DNA of 64,000 nt, taken from Atrina japonica. Lineage: Eukaryota; Mollusca; Bivalvia; Pterioida; Pinnidae. Below are positions 31,598 to 44,837 of the stretch, piece after piece (positions within the stretch are counted from its first letter, which is position 1; each line of letters begins with the position of its first letter). The notes below the pieces were generated by a model, which saw only the letters and a program-made list of their open reading frames with translations, had not been told where the DNA came from and made no database searches. The translations under genes were made by a program, and so were the position numbers. The stretch spans positions 3,146,001-3,210,000 of the forward strand of contig BROG01000004.1 in NCBI GenBank assembly GCA_030159075.1, written 5' to 3'.

Positions 31598-33611
31598 TTG
31601 TCACGAGTATCAATTCATATCACATTTATTATATGAGTTTTGAATTTTCAAATTGTTCCACCTTATTTGCGCAGAAATAAGTGCATAAAGCAGATTGTAA
31701 ATATTCATGTTTTAATACATACCTTTAAGACTACAGTTTTAATTATTATTAACATCAGAGCATACATTATCAGATATTGAATTTAGCAAAATACAACAAA
31801 ATGAAAAATGAATTAACTACGCAATATGGTTTATTGTCCCGAATTCGGTTCTAATTATGAAACTCAACAACTCTAAAAGTATAATTGTTAAAATTGAACA
31901 AAATTAATTTCCTTTCATTAGCAATGAGGACTTGGACATGATATCGCTTTCACTTCGCATGTAGCGCAGGTAGTTTTTATCTCTGCATGCCACATTTCCC
32001 TAATGACTATTGAACACCCCAACATCTTATTTTCGAATACATCTTCCACTTTCCAAGTGATCAAGTCAAGTTATCCACCTAAAACCTGTATCTGTAAATA
32101 AGTAGTCAATACTTTCATTGGTCAATTACTGTATGTGTTTTAGAAACGCAAGGAAGAATTTGTATTCATTTCTGTACTTAAATTCCTGTGTTTTATCAAT
32201 ATCATATCATATCCCCCACCCCACCCCCCAAAAAAAATGCTGAAGACGATAGATTATTTCAATAAGACTGCATCACTTGAACTAGACTAAACTGTTATAT
32301 GTAGGTTTGATCTTAGTCCAAACTTTTATTTTGATTATTGCTTGATAACCAGACAATAACCAGGCTATGTGGACTTTAAATGATATGAATAACCTAAAAC
32401 TTTGTAATATGACATTTTTGGGTTAATATTTATTTTTATTTTATATAAGGAAGTCGACAAATCGACAGTATTTGATTGTGTTAACTGCACGTGAATGAAT
32501 TGGGAATACACTTTATAAAACTCTACAATTGATGCAATTTTTCGGTGAATAAGAATATTTTATGATGGAAAAAAAATTGTATGAAAAAGCACTTTGTTAG
32601 AATGATGATGTAAAAAACCCAGAAAAGTAGCATTGTTTTAGTGTGGTTACCCGTGCAGGGATCGTGGCTTAATATTTTATTGAAAAACTTCTCAGTTTAA
32701 TTTAAAAGATATAAATATCAACCTGATTTTCATTCTATCCGGGATATATCAAGACATTTAAGTGCAATATGTCATAAATTTCGGAAAAGAAATATATCTT
32801 ACAACTGAAATATTTCAACCATTATATTCAAAGAATCGCATGAAAGCAGCGCCGGACAACACCTTATGTTGCTACTGTATTAAAAAGAATCACAGCGGAA
32901 CCAACGAAATTGATGTTCTGTTAATTTTGAACATTGACCGGTCATCAGACTGAGATCCACCCTTCCAGAAGTTGTAAGGACAACTGATATTTAATTACAG
33001 TTTTCAACATTTTAATATAATCCCAAGAAATGCACTTGCAGCTTTTACACAATGAGTTAAAGAAGTACACGTATTTCATTCAAATTGCTCAAAACTTTCA
33101 TAAGTCTGTCTGATGTTTCTTATAAATGTTCATGTCCATTTTGTCAGGTTGATTTGACCAGAATAATTATCAAAACAAGTTACTTGTGACGTATAATTAC
33201 CTTTATTAAGGTAGTTAGCTTCAGGATATCGACACTGTTATCATATTTCACGTAACAGATTTCTATGTACAAGACATATATCAATATGTCGGACACGGCG
33301 GGTAACAGTCTCTGTTATACAAAGACAAGTGTTACAAACTTATAATTGACTTACGTATCACAGAAGTAGTTAAAACAGAAACCGTAAATACTGAACATTT
33401 GTAAACTCTCATATTTACTTTTCAATTAGCATGAAATGACAACTATGTTAGGCATTGGGAAAAATAAGCATGTTGATAAACAATAACTTTTTTACCAACT
33501 TTGTCTACGGGTAATGCTCACAGAACTAGGATTGGTAAAGTAACGGCGCAAATTGATACCTTTTAAGTCATGACATTGTATTCTTCCACAAAAATGAAGA
33601 AAATGATTTTT
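31595..33611. other. No supported gene
   Basis: AT-rich; a C-run (CCCCCACCCCACCCCCC) near 32214-32229 is the only notable compositional feature. Confidence 0.4.
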
Positions 33612-35250
33612 TAGCTCACCTGTCCCGAAACTAGTCACTAGGAGGCGCTTCAGTAACACGGTACATTTGTATTACAAATTGTTTAAGAACTCAAAAATGA
33701 AGGACTTTTTGTATATAAAGATAATGAAAAAGTTGTTAGGAATTATCTAAGGATCATTTTGACAAAATTTCAAGGTAATAGGGTCAAAGGTCAAGGTCAC
33801 AGGCACCTAAAAAAAATGGGAAATATATGTGATTTTTTGGTAAAATTTTCGATATTTTGGACTACATTTCCCGAATCATTGGACCAATTTGAACCGAACT
33901 TGACAGGATGTATAAACATGTAAAGCCGCATAAAGTTTGTGGATGAAAAGGGGTTAGGACCATACATATCTGTCATGACTAAATATAGAATGAATGAGTC
34001 AGCAGATATTTTTTTATTTAATTCAGTCATGTATCTCCAAAATTATTAAAGCTAAAGAAAAAGAATCGTTACCTTAAAGTGAGCAGCTTCCAAAAATCGA
34101 GAAATATTTTATTTTGGTGGAAATTGTCGGGTCGACCGTTATGTGAGTTATTTCCCCTTTTTGTGGATTTTTCATTTTTTTAAACATTTTTGACATTATC
34201 TTGAAAAGTATAATAGGTAGAGTAAAAGTGAAAGAAGCAAAAATGTTCAACATGCAAAAATCTAAAAATAAAGTCACAGGACCGAAGTTGTCAAGTCGTC
34301 CCTTATAGGAGTTATTTCCCCCTTTAAGTGGATTTTTCATATTTTTGGATGATTTTTGACATAATCTTGAAAAGTAAAATAGAGTAAAGTGAACGAAGCA
34401 AAAATGTTCAGCATGCAAAGATCTACAAAAATGTCAATAAGGCCGAAATTGTCATGTCGCCCCTTATGGGAGTTATTTCCCCTTTTAAGTGGATTTTTCT
34501 TCTTCTTTTTGGACAGTTTTGTCCTATTATCTTGAAAAGTATAATAGATAGAGAGAATGTCAAAGAAGCAAGATATTCAGAACGCAAAGATCTACAAAAA
34601 AGTCAATAAGGCCGAAATTGTCAGGTCGACCTTTATGGGAGTTATTTCCCATTTTAGTGGATTTCTCAAGTTTTTGACAGTTTTGTCCTATTATCTTGAA
34701 AAGTATAGTAGATAAGCGAGAATGAGAAAGAAACAAAAATGTTCAGTACGCAAAGATCTACGAAAACGTCAACAGGAATTAAATTGTCAGGGTGACCCTT
34801 ATGGGAGTTATTTCCCCTTTTGAGTGGATTTTTCATGCTTTCAACTGATTTTTCCCTATTATCCAGTGCTCACCACGAAGATCTACAAAAAAAAAAAAAA
34901 AAAAAAAAGGACTTGTGCAGAAATTGTGAGGCGGTCCTTGTGAAAGTATTTTTCCCCTTTAAATGGATTTCGTTTGTTTTTGACTGTTGTTGCACATTAT
35001 CTTAAAAATTTAGTAAAAAGTCGGCAAGGCAAATCCACCCTTATGCAAGTTAATTCTCCTTTTCAATGAATTTTTCATGATTTTGGTTGCTTTTCAGTAT
35101 ATTGTCAGTAAAATACATTTCACTCAGGTGAGTCTACAGTTTTCCATGTTTATTAGCCATTTTATCTTTTACAATTTTTTTTTATGTTTTCTGCAATGTT
35201 GACCAATTTTAGCCAGGTGAGCAACTTAAGGCTCTCGGGGCTCTTGTTTC
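33612..35250 (+). mobile_element. Non-autonomous element with AGCTCACCTG / CAGGTGAGC ends and a tandem-repeat core
   Basis: AGCTCACCTGTCCCGAA at 33612 faces CCAGGTGAGCAACTTAAGG at about 35213, followed by GGCTCTCGGGGCTCTTGTTT. Between them lies a unique part (33630-34120) and then a 162-bp tandem core. This plan (terminal motif, tandem core of about 160-bp units, distinct 3' tail) is known from bivalve 'pearl'-type elements, which have been linked to Helitrons. No Rep/helicase is present, so it would need a helper. Family assignment is inference. Confidence 0.6.
34127..35060. repeat. Tandem core, unit about 162 bp, about 6-7 copies
   Basis: Units start near 34127, 34288, 34450, 34620, 34785, 34926 and 35024. 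Each carries CCCTTATGGGAGTTATTTCC, AGTGGATTTTTC, TATCTTGAAAAGTATAATAG and GCAAAGATCTACAAAAA. The last units are shortened. Confidence 0.88.
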
Positions 35251-35461
35251 TTATCAAGCAAGCACACGAACAAATTAAACTTCACGTTTGAAGAATGAAA
35301 CATTTCTTCTAATATTTACAAGTTACAGTGAGATCACCTGGCGGTTAAAAGAACTAATGTATTAGAATTATTCGAATAGACTTGCTAAAAGTAAACCGTT
35401 GAATCTATTAATTTCAATCTGCCTTTGCAAATAAATCTTTGGTATTTTTACGAAGATATCG

Positions 35462-35696
35462 CGAGCTGACCTGGCTCAGTCGGTAGCGCGCTCGATTCTT
35501 GATCGTGAGGTCGCGAGTTCGAATCCAGCCGGCTGCAGGTTGGTTTCCTGTCTTTCTGATGAGACAGTAAAAATCGAGGTCCCGTGTCACAGTAGGTTCA
35601 TAGGCCAAAATTTGAAGCCCCTCACCGGCATTTGGTGACGTCTCCATATGAGTGAAAGATTCTTAAGTGGGACGTTAAACAACAATTAACAAACAA
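35462..35696 (+). mobile_element. Intact tRNA-derived SINE with perfect 12-bp target duplication
   Basis: The head has a canonical A-box (TGGCTCAGTCGG, about 35472) and B-box (AGTTCGAATCC), the internal RNA polymerase III promoter. Then come GATGAGACAGTAAAAATCG, GGCCAAAATTTGAA, TGGTGACGTCTCC and the tail GGGACGTTAAACAACAATTAAC with AACAAAC repeats. ACGAAGATATCG flanks it on both sides (35450-35461, 35697-35708). A perfect duplication and intact promoter boxes suggest a recent insertion. It is 235 bp and belongs to the same family as 7151-7430. Whether it is a named molluscan SINE needs a library comparison. Confidence 0.9.
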
Positions 35697-35708
35697 ACGA
35701 AGATATCG

Positions 35709-36480
35709 CCGTGTTAAGTAAGTAAGGGCTTGTATCTATTTCATATTATATTTGTGAAAAAGAATTATCATATATGATTAATAATGACCCGAGTTTTCCG
35801 ACATAATTCCAGCTTCTACAAATATTTGAACGTGTCATGCTTGATTAAGGTTTTTCTAGTGCTTGACCTAGGGGTCACACACGCATAATACGATTACGTC
35901 AGAAAAATGCTTTATTGAAGTACAGTTGGCTCATTGTATAAGAATTTGTCTATTAAAATATCTTAATAAATCTAGTCCGTAAATTTTATAAAATTGACAA
36001 ATAAAATGAAAATGGAATTCATCTTCTACATCATCTTATAACATTTAGTACAGATTCTGTTTTTCCTCTGAATACTGTTATAGCTACCTGTTTCTATACT
36101 GAGGCTATATAATAATCGAAATTTAGAAACAGTATGAACAGAGGAGTCAGACAAGGACATTCGCAGATGGTCTTGCAGGTCATGTGTCGTAAACGTTGTA
36201 CAGAAGCCATTTTGTAGAGTTTTCGAAATAAGCATGTGTTTATTGTATGAAAACATCTTCAAGTAATTTTTAACACTTACCAGAAAAGAATTTACCTGTA
36301 TATTGTAGAATGTGACTATAAATCGCGTATAGTACTTTTGAATTGCCATAGAATATTTTAATCATTAAGTGTAAATGTGGTGGATTTAGATAAATCTATA
36401 TATATCAATATATTCATGTACATATATTCATTGTCTTATACTCAGTACATAATATGATGCGCAATGTTGACGTCTAAACT
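35709..36480. other. No supported gene
   Basis: AT-rich; one open minus-strand frame (36349-36026) without recognisable motifs. Confidence 0.4.
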
Positions 36481-36650
36481 GAGTCCGAAGTCAATAAATT
36501 TACTATATACTCAAGCTCAATTAACATTTTATGATTTTAAGGTAAAAAAACGCAAAATTTATTCTGTAACTGGACATGTTTGTAAATTGACGGCATACAG
36601 TTTTGAAGTATAAAAGTTATCGTTGATAAAGTTATAAAACTACTTTAAAA
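36481..36650. repeat. Half copy of the GGGCCCGAAGTCACC element
   Basis: GAGTCCGAAGTCAATAAATT, then CTCAAGCTCAATTAAC, GCAAAATTTATTCTGTAACTGG and GACGGCATACAGTTTTGAAG match the left half of 59730-60122. The right arm is missing. Confidence 0.7.
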
Positions 36651-36833
36651 CTGGACTTTTAATTGAATGTCCGTTAAAAATATTCGGTATGTGGCAATGT
36701 TTTCTAAAAAAAAAATGTAAGAAATATATTGCTGTTATGTAAACATGAAACAAACAAAATATGTGTTAATTGTGGAAATTAGTATCACTGTTCCATATCA
36801 TAGCACATAATGTTTAAGACTTTGGTTGTTTTA

Positions 36834-36960
<127 letters not shown>

Positions 36961-38029
36961 GTTCTCTGCACTCGTTGTATTCCTAATGACAATATTTTGC
37001 AGAAACAAAAGTTAGGTGTACAATCGTTTGACGTATCATGTCCGTGATAATGAGTTCATCTGGTTTGATTTTTGTCAGCGTTGATAAATATAATATACGA
37101 GACTCATGACAACTGATAGGGTTATCTAGGATGAAGAAAACTCATGAATATTCAAAAATTACATTTATTTGCAATTTTTCTGCATTCGGTGCTTTACAGA
37201 GTTGAGAGCGAGTTGTGTTTGATCGTTTGTTTTTGTATCTGCATGTTTTTCTGCACACTTAAGCCATCACAATGGATGCCATGTTACTCGGACTTCGTGA
37301 ACTTGCTCTAGACATCTATGTACAGTACTAAATGACGTAATCGTATCATTTCTCCCGAGGGAAATATTTACCGACGTACATTCGCATGTATAATATCTAC
37401 TTATTTAGCACTAATTGTATTTAGCACACATATATTTTATGTATGAATACAGTAACCGAAAAGGTGATTTACAATGTATATCGGTACATGAACGTAACAA
37501 ATGGCATCGAATTGTAAAGGTTAATTAACAAACTTCGAAAAGAGAAAAAAAAAAATTGAAAAAGCAACACGGAAGTGACAAACATACCAACATTGTGCTT
37601 CCGGGTACTATATTCTACTTCGTGAAGGAATGTAGTTTTGTTTTAGAATAGGTTTAGGTCAACAAACATGATATAAGGGTACTGTGATTTGATTTAAAAC
37701 TTGAAAGTAAGGTTGATCAGAAATAGTGATTTGAAATTTAAGAAAATTGAAAGTGCCGATACTTCTATCACTGGTGTATATCAAGTGAGGGAGAATTTGA
37801 GTGAGAATTAATACCCATTACACATTTGTATTAGTTTGTTTGTTCAATTCCATTTTAGAACTCAAATCCCTATATTTCTGTTTTAAATGTAGAAAAGGTT
37901 GTCTACCCTGAATTACCACAATGTAACCAACATACTAAACCAATAGGTGTTTTTTTTTTATCAGTTTCCGATATTAAAACTGACATATTGAGTGAAACCC
38001 AATTTTTCTAAATAATTCGTAAATGCTGT
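36961..38029. other. No supported gene
   Basis: No open frame of note and no repeat family recognised. Confidence 0.4.
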
Positions 38030-38165
38030 GAAATAAGTTTATTATAAATATCACAGATATCAATATATTAATATTGATGATATTTAGAAGACAATATACA
38101 AATCCGGTGAGTATTGGACAGACACGGACCTCTGGAAATCCTGAGAGGGGATCAGGTGCCATGGA
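38030..38165 (-). repeat. Dispersed repeat family B, 5' part, inverted
   Basis: ACAATATACAAATCCGGTGAG, GACACGGACCTCTGGAAATCC and GGGATCAGGTGCCATGGAAG match the family in reverse. The copy breaks off where the 35-bp minisatellite begins. Confidence 0.65.
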
Positions 38166-38197
38166 AGAAATTAACTAACTGGAGGAAACCAGGCTTA

Positions 38198-38742
38198 ACT
38201 GCGCTAAAATCACAAAAAATGATATAATTAATAACTGCGAAAAAAATCACAAAAATGAGACATTTAATAACTGCGACAAAATCACAAAAATGAGATAATT
38301 AATAGCTGCACAAAATCACAAAAATGAGATAATTAATAACTGAAACAAAATCACAAAAATGAGATAATTAATAACTGCGACAAAATCACATAAATGAGAT
38401 AATTAATAACTACGCCAAAATCACAAAAATGAGATAAATAATAAATGCGACAAAATCACAAAAATGAAATAATTAATAACTGCGACAAAATCACAAAAAA
38501 TGAGATAATTAATAACTATGCCAAAATCACAAAAATGAGATAATTAATAACTGCGCTAAAATCACAAAAATGAGATAATTAATAACTGCGACAAAATCAC
38601 AAAAATGAGATAATTAATAACTGCGCTAAAATCACAAAAATGAGATAATTAACAACTGCCACGAAATCACAAAAATGAGATAATTAATAACTGCGACAAA
38701 ATCACAAAAATGAGATAATTAATAACTGCGCCAAAATCACAA
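38198..38742. repeat. Minisatellite, 35-bp unit, about 15-16 copies
   Basis: The unit reads CACAAAAATGAGATAATTAA then TAACTGCGACAAAAT. Units are nearly identical, differing mainly at GCGAC/GCGCT/ACGCC. The copies are contiguous with no spacers, so it is not a CRISPR. Confidence 0.95.
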
Positions 38743-39769
38743 ATTTAAAAAGTTAGCGAAATAAATTACATTATTCATCAATTAATTTTTATTCATGTAC
38801 TGCAAACAAATGGAGTCAAATTCATGATATTCCCATCAAAATGAGTCATGGTGGCTGTCCTCAGTCTATTTTTAAAACTATATATTTGTTGTTATTTTCA
38901 GGTCGTATGCTTAAAAGCTGTTCAGGGGAAAGTATATAAAGAGCCTTTTAGACAGGCCACACGATCATTGATATCTTTGTCATAGGAATTACAGTATACT
39001 TTTATTGAAAAGAATTTTTTTTATCAACAACGGGATAAATCAAGGTGTATTCAATGTATATGTACCAGATATGTAAAAGTGAAAGTAGCTACGATTTTGA
39101 CGTAATTTTCAGAAAGATAAAAAGTTGCTAAGATGAAAGATAAATAAAATTACATCAATACCAATTAAATATTTAGATAAATCGTAGAAGAGTTTTTAAA
39201 AAATAATTCCAAAATAATACCAGGTTGTGTGGTTGGTAATCTCATTGATTTTGCATTGTGTATGTTTACCGATATTTGCCCGACACAGCACGTGAAATGA
39301 CCCAGATACATCGAAATGAATGCTGAAGCGTAATTTTTGTTGTAATTGATGTCAACGAATAAATTCTCCAATATTTATCCCACACTTGTGATGATTGGTC
39401 TGAACAGCTTTTCCATCCCTATTTCTATTTCTCACAGAAACCGTAAGAGTACGTTTTTTACCGCCAAATGCTGACTTTCCTTTATCCGACACCTTTTTTT
39501 GTTTTGTGAACAAAATGCGGTTGCGCAGTGAGTACTACTGGAATAGGGTTAACATAGGTCATACGAATATGGTGGTCCTAAAAATCGATTTATGTCTACC
39601 AGAGAGCAATTCATTGCGAGTGTAAAACAATTAAAAATCTTTTAAATGCCTAAGGAAAAAAAAAAGATTTTGTTCTATTCATGATATTCTGCTTACAAAT
39701 CGGCAAAATCTTCTTTTAGGGAAAATCGTTAAAGAATGGCAAATTTCTGGTCATGATAAATAAAATCAA
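38743..39769. other. No supported gene
   Basis: No coding or repeat signal recognised. Confidence 0.4.
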
Positions 39770-40510
39770 CAAAAGGGCATAACTCTAGAAAGATAGCCTG
39801 GTTTTACCCTGTCCCGATAAAGTGAATATATATTTCAGATATGGTGAGCCTAAGTTTAAAAAATGGCCGCTTAATTGTTCATAAAAGGGAAAACCCACAA
39901 AAAGGCATTATTCTGAAAATAAGGGACCAAGAGGCGCTATGTTGGTATGTAACACTTCGTCCCACCAAGATGTACCATAATCGTATAGCATCGTTAAGCA
40001 ATGGTTGCCTTATGACCTACACAAGGAAAATCAACAAGGGGACAGAGGAGGGTGGTTTTGGTATGCGACTATCCGTATCTATCAATTTAGTGTATACTAA
40101 AATGTACTTTTATGGTCCTTATAATACGCTGGGCATCGAGCGTATGTTAAGAGCGTTGTGAAATCCGGAATCTAGGTCCGTGACAGGATCGTACGTTTAG
40201 AGCGTTGTTGTGTGCGATGTGGAAAGAAGAATGGCGGCGGCCGATTAAAGAAGATTTGTCTGAATACTACATGATGTAAAACTAAGATATGTTTCATGGA
40301 CTATACATTTAATAAAACAATCCTGAAAACTTTTCGTTCGTTTCAGTACGATATATGCCGATGAACTTAGGTTAAGCGTAATGACGAATTTATGACCAGG
40401 AAAAGTAAAATCAACAAAGGGGTATAACTCTGAAAATAAAGGGACAGAGGATCGTGGTTTTGAAACGAAACACTCTGTCCCAACAACGTGTAATCGGAGT
40501 GTATACACTA
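39770..40510 (+). repeat. Degenerate direct repeats (GGGCATAACTCTGAAAATAA motif)
   Basis: Variants of AAAATCAACAAAGGGGCATAAC, CTGAAAATAAGGGACAGAGG, TGGTTTTGGTATG and CTCTGTCCCAACAAGATG recur near 39770, 39893, 40025 and 40398. A 106-codon open frame (39841-40161) lies entirely in this repeat and is not taken as a gene. Confidence 0.55.
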
Positions 40511-41641
40511 TATTAGGTTAAGAAGTTACGGATTTATGGCCCGCACAGGCAAAACACAAACGGACCGACAACGTCCTACATTCATAAGAGGAACATATAC
40601 AAATTAATTAAGCTTGACTGTGTATTTAAAATGATGAAACCAGACCCTGTTATTTCTTTTTTAAAATACATATTGAAGGTCAATGTTTCTCGTTACCCAA
40701 ATTTTAATATTACGATTGGGTTTTAAGTTCTTCGAAGTTCAAAGAAAACGTTCTGAGTTTTAAAAATTAGTTTTTCTATTTTGATCCAAAATACAATGGC
40801 GTTCTAGAATGCTGTTTTTAGACTTTATATTGAATACCATAAAAACCATTAAAATCGTTTTGATATTCCACACAATGACATCTTGAACACATCAACGCTA
40901 AGACTGACAATACCTGCCTAATTGACCTGAATAATGCTAAAATAAATTTGTTAATTTCCTTTGTACAAATACCGCTACCTGTCTTTTTACCGCTATAAAA
41001 ATTCAATTAGCCCACTGTTTCACATGTTTTAGACATTTTCAGCAAGTATTGGGACTTGAGAACAAATATCTACGTCCATATTTTACATATCCTAATATTA
41101 CATCACGTGTTAGCTTCCTGGATTTTGATTTATTTAGTTATTCAATAGTTAATTTTGCCGCGGGACTTTACAGTATACGTCAGTCACTTGGGCGGATGCA
41201 GTATTTTAAGTCAGATCCTCGCTGCCCCTTGGATGCGGATCAAGAATTTGGGGGGGGGTGTTACATTTGTTGCTTAGATGTCACATTGGTTATCTCTCTC
41301 AAAAGGGGTTGTTTCTGCAGCAAACAGGGTATACTTCACTGACAGTGTTTTGATAATCAAATTAATACCTCTTTATTCTTCAAAAGTATCACATCGATAG
41401 ACTGAAAAACTAAAATATAACAAAGGAAATTCTGCAGATATGGGTCATGTAAAAGACAAATGCGAGGTGGGATCCTAAGTATGGCAATATTTATTTTCAC
41501 AAGTCCTGTTAGGGTATTATAAAACTTTTAGACACGAAATTATGATCTGTTTAACATTTGAAAATATAACATCTACATGAAAGTGATTGGAAATTCAACA
41601 AGAGTTTAGTAAAGTATGGTACTATACCTAACGGCTATCCA
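40511..41641. other. No supported gene
   Basis: Open frame 41049-41342 (plus) has no family motifs and contains a G-run. Nothing else is recognised. Confidence 0.4.
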
Positions 41642-42044
41642 GGGCCCGAAGTCACCAAATTTACTCAATAATCAAGCTCAACTTTTATTTCGTTATTTTG
41701 ACTGTATAATCGCTTGTAAATTTTTGGGTTTGAGAAATTAGGAAACATATTATGAATTTTCATCATTCACATATAAATTTTTGCATTACACTTATGATTT
41801 TCATATAAAAATTAGTAAATACGTTGAGTACGGTACTCAAAATTTGAGTACGTACTCAAACTATTTTTTTAATATTTCTGAAGTTTTCTTCAAATTAGCA
41901 AATGATTTTGAACATTATTTACAATTGTATGCAGTCAATAAACAAATATGTCCAGTGAGAGAATTGATTTTGCGTGTTTTTACCTTAAAATAATGAAAAA
42001 TTAGTTGAGCTTGAGTACTGAGTGAATTTGGTGACTTCAGGCCC
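41642..42044. mobile_element. GGGCCC-ended inverted-repeat element, 403 bp
   Basis: The left arm GGGCCCGAAGTCACCAAATT plus TACTCAATAATCAAGCTCAA pairs with the right arm TTGAGCTTGAGTACTGAGTG plus AATTTGGTGACTTCAGGCCC. The middle carries a second palindromic GAGTACGGTACTCAAAATTTGAGTACGTACTC-type block (about 41824-41860, described here by its GAGTAC cores). Same family as 59730-60122 and the half copy at 36481. Confidence 0.85.
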
Positions 42045-42666
42045 AAACCACATCGTAGGTGACTGGTTACCTAAGTAAAGCATCACAATTTAGCGCAACA
42101 CTTTTCTAACCACTCGAGTACGGAGGCCTTGGGCATAGTTTGTATCTGGAGTGTAGTGTGCCTCAGTTCCGTCCTCATTTCAGCTCAGTACTCTAAGTTA
42201 AACAATTAATTATATTGTTAACGAAACACATTTTCAGATAAACTATCTTTCTTTAAATTCTCTCTGTTCGTCTCGACGATTTTGTCTCGTTTTAGTTATT
42301 TATGTGATACTGAAAAATAACTTCAACGACCGAGTAAACAACAAAACAAGCAAAGTTAACGTTAACCACGCTGTATAGCCCAAAGGTGTGAAGGGAGATC
42401 ACTCGTACAGTTTTCAAAACAAGAATTAGAGTAGTTGCCTATATTTTAAATTAAACTTGTCTGTGATTGAAGACATAGTTAAATGTTGTTGTTGTTTTTT
42501 TTATAAATATACACAACCCATGTTCACGCTTTTTTATCCTTTAATTTAGCATATAAATATGATATTAATAGTAAAAGCACTACAGATAAATCACTGGTAT
42601 TTTACTTTGCACATAATACTGACAAACAACAACAACGACGACAATATCAAACAAACAAACAAGCAA

Positions 42667-42697
<31 letters not shown>

Positions 42698-44034
42698 ATG
42701 ATAACAACTCAACAGAGAGTATGGATTCAATTCTTTATTTCCTTCTGTAAAAGACACATCATATGGACACGTATTATAATTATACTAAACGTATATTTTT
42801 ACATACTGCAATATTCCACGAGAATGTACATGCGCATGGAATAAAGACAATAAAGTCCCCCTTTTTATGGATAAAGACAAAATTTTAAAGGTATGATCGT
42901 TAATTACTGAAATTCTTTGTTACTCTAAATATTCCGTAACACGAAATTAAGGGAAGGCGTATTGAAGTTGTGTCAGAGTTATCCCTCTTTGCTCTACTTG
43001 GTATGATGTAAGATTTCATGATTATCTCTACTAGATGCCATTTGAAAGACTTTTAATTCCCGTACTTTTTTTCTGATGACAATTATCACACGTGCAAAAG
43101 GCTAAAGATAGAGTGCAGTTAGTCAATATTTTGTCTCATTCACTTTCCAAAATATGAACCATAATATGATTGTAGTTAAAGGTGTTATATGTGAAGATGG
43201 TACAAGGTCTACCAACTTGATGGTAATTGGCACCTATTTACAAACAAAACGAGTCTAAATCAAATCATAACAGGGGTGACAAGCTATCAAAATAGTAAAC
43301 CAAGGTAAAGTGGCACATCCGGGTTCTGTCAAGAACCACAACTCCACTGTCTATTTCCAAAAATAGGGGTGTGCAGGATACAATTTCACCTTGTTATGGT
43401 CCGCATGTTTAACAAATAAACAATGTAATGTCTGTTGCATGCCAGTTTAGATATAAGTGGCCTTTATTTAATTTTATATAAAATAGTACAGAACAGTAAA
43501 ATTTGCGTGTGTTAACTTAAATAATTAGTCAATTTAATGCAACATTTGGTATAAATCGCAGTGTGATAATTAGTCCTCTGGGATTTTAAAATCTAACATT
43601 TCTTGGTAGCATACCCTGGGTGAAAACGTGATTTAGAAGCTAGAGAAAATCTCATCAGGCTTCCAAACTGGATATTTCCAAAACGTATTTTAGGAGTACT
43701 AGACTTATAAACCCAACTTCGATTTCAGGTTAAATAAATCTATCAATGATGTATTATTTAAGGACAAATAGGCCATAATTCAGTGTCTGGAAGTTTCTAG
43801 GCCGAAATTACGATTGATTTTGAATTATCCTCGCTTTTAATCGGGGCGGAATTTATGATCTGGTAGTCTACATAGCCTATTAGTCCTTCATGTCTTGTAA
43901 AAATACAGTGGGTATTCACGGGCCGTGATATATATGTCTTGTATGGATTGTGCTTGCTAAAAACACCTCAGGGATAATCAATGAGATTTATTAGCGGATT
44001 GCCAGTCAGATGCGTATTTTCGCAAATAACAAAC
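42045..44034. other. No supported gene; short TAAA repeat inside
   Basis: Contains a (TAAA)n microsatellite at 42665-42699. Near 42100-42130 the minus strand has a tRNA-like A-box phrase (CTCGAGTGGTTAG) without a B-box, too weak to call. Confidence 0.45.
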
Positions 44035-44425
44035 AGACAAAAACTACAACAACAAAACACACACAAACAGACGCACAAACCAAATAACAAACGCACAAAA
44101 CTACAACAACAAAACACACAAAAACAGACGCACAAACCAAATAACAAACACACAAAACTACAACAACAAAATACACAAACAGACGCACAAACCAAATAAC
44201 AAACACACAAAACTACAACAACAACAAAACACACACAAACAGACGCACAAACCAAATAACAAACACACAAAACTACAACAACAAAACACACAAACAGACG
44301 CACAAACCAAATATCAAACACACAAAACAACAACAACAAAACACACACAAACAGACGCACAAACCAAAAAACAAACACACAAAACTACAACAACAAAACA
44401 CACAAACAGACGCACAAACCAAATT
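44035..44425. repeat. Tandem repeat, 55-57-bp unit, about 7 copies
   Basis: The unit reads ACACAAACAGACGCACAAAC then CAAATAACAAACACACAAAA and CTACAACAACAAAAC. On the minus strand its translation gives long Cys/Val/Phe-rich open frames (44378-43968 and overlapping ones), which are repeat artefacts. Confidence 0.93.
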
Positions 44426-44837
44426 AGTTTAGAACATGCTCTCTGGTATTTATGTGGGCCATTTAGTAGTAGTATAGTACTGTGCAGGAATATGACTTGA
44501 TTCCCACGGTGACACATGCTCATTTGTATGTATATTGTACGTGTCCTATTAATATCTTTTCATTTAACAGCAATGATTGCACCGGAGATGGACTATGTTG
44601 TACATGTATGGTTTAATCAAAAGATCCGACTTCAAATTACCATTCAATCGCCAGCTTGATCTAATTGACAAAGTTGCAACCGCAGTTTCAATTTTCGGAT
44701 GTGAGGTTTGGCGTTATGAAAATCTGTTTGAAAGTGAAAGAATACACCTGACTTTTAAATTCCAAATTTTTTCTAAAGCTAAGGTAGTAATTTCTTGACA
44801 GTGGTTACTCTTAGATGGATTTTGGCTATACTTTTAT

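Noticed and set aside
38198..38742. Possible CRISPR array
   Set aside because: Units are contiguous with no unique spacers and the genome is eukaryotic.
39841..40161. 106-codon plus-strand frame
   Set aside because: Lies entirely within degenerate direct repeats that recur at 39770-40510.
42050..42130. tRNA-like A-box (CTCGAGTGGTTAG) on the minus strand
   Set aside because: No B-box at proper spacing and no SINE tail.
43968..44378. 136-codon Cys/Val/Phe-rich minus-strand frame
   Set aside because: It is a repeated translation of the 55-57-bp tandem array; no start context, no homology, and all frames are open because the unit lacks stops.
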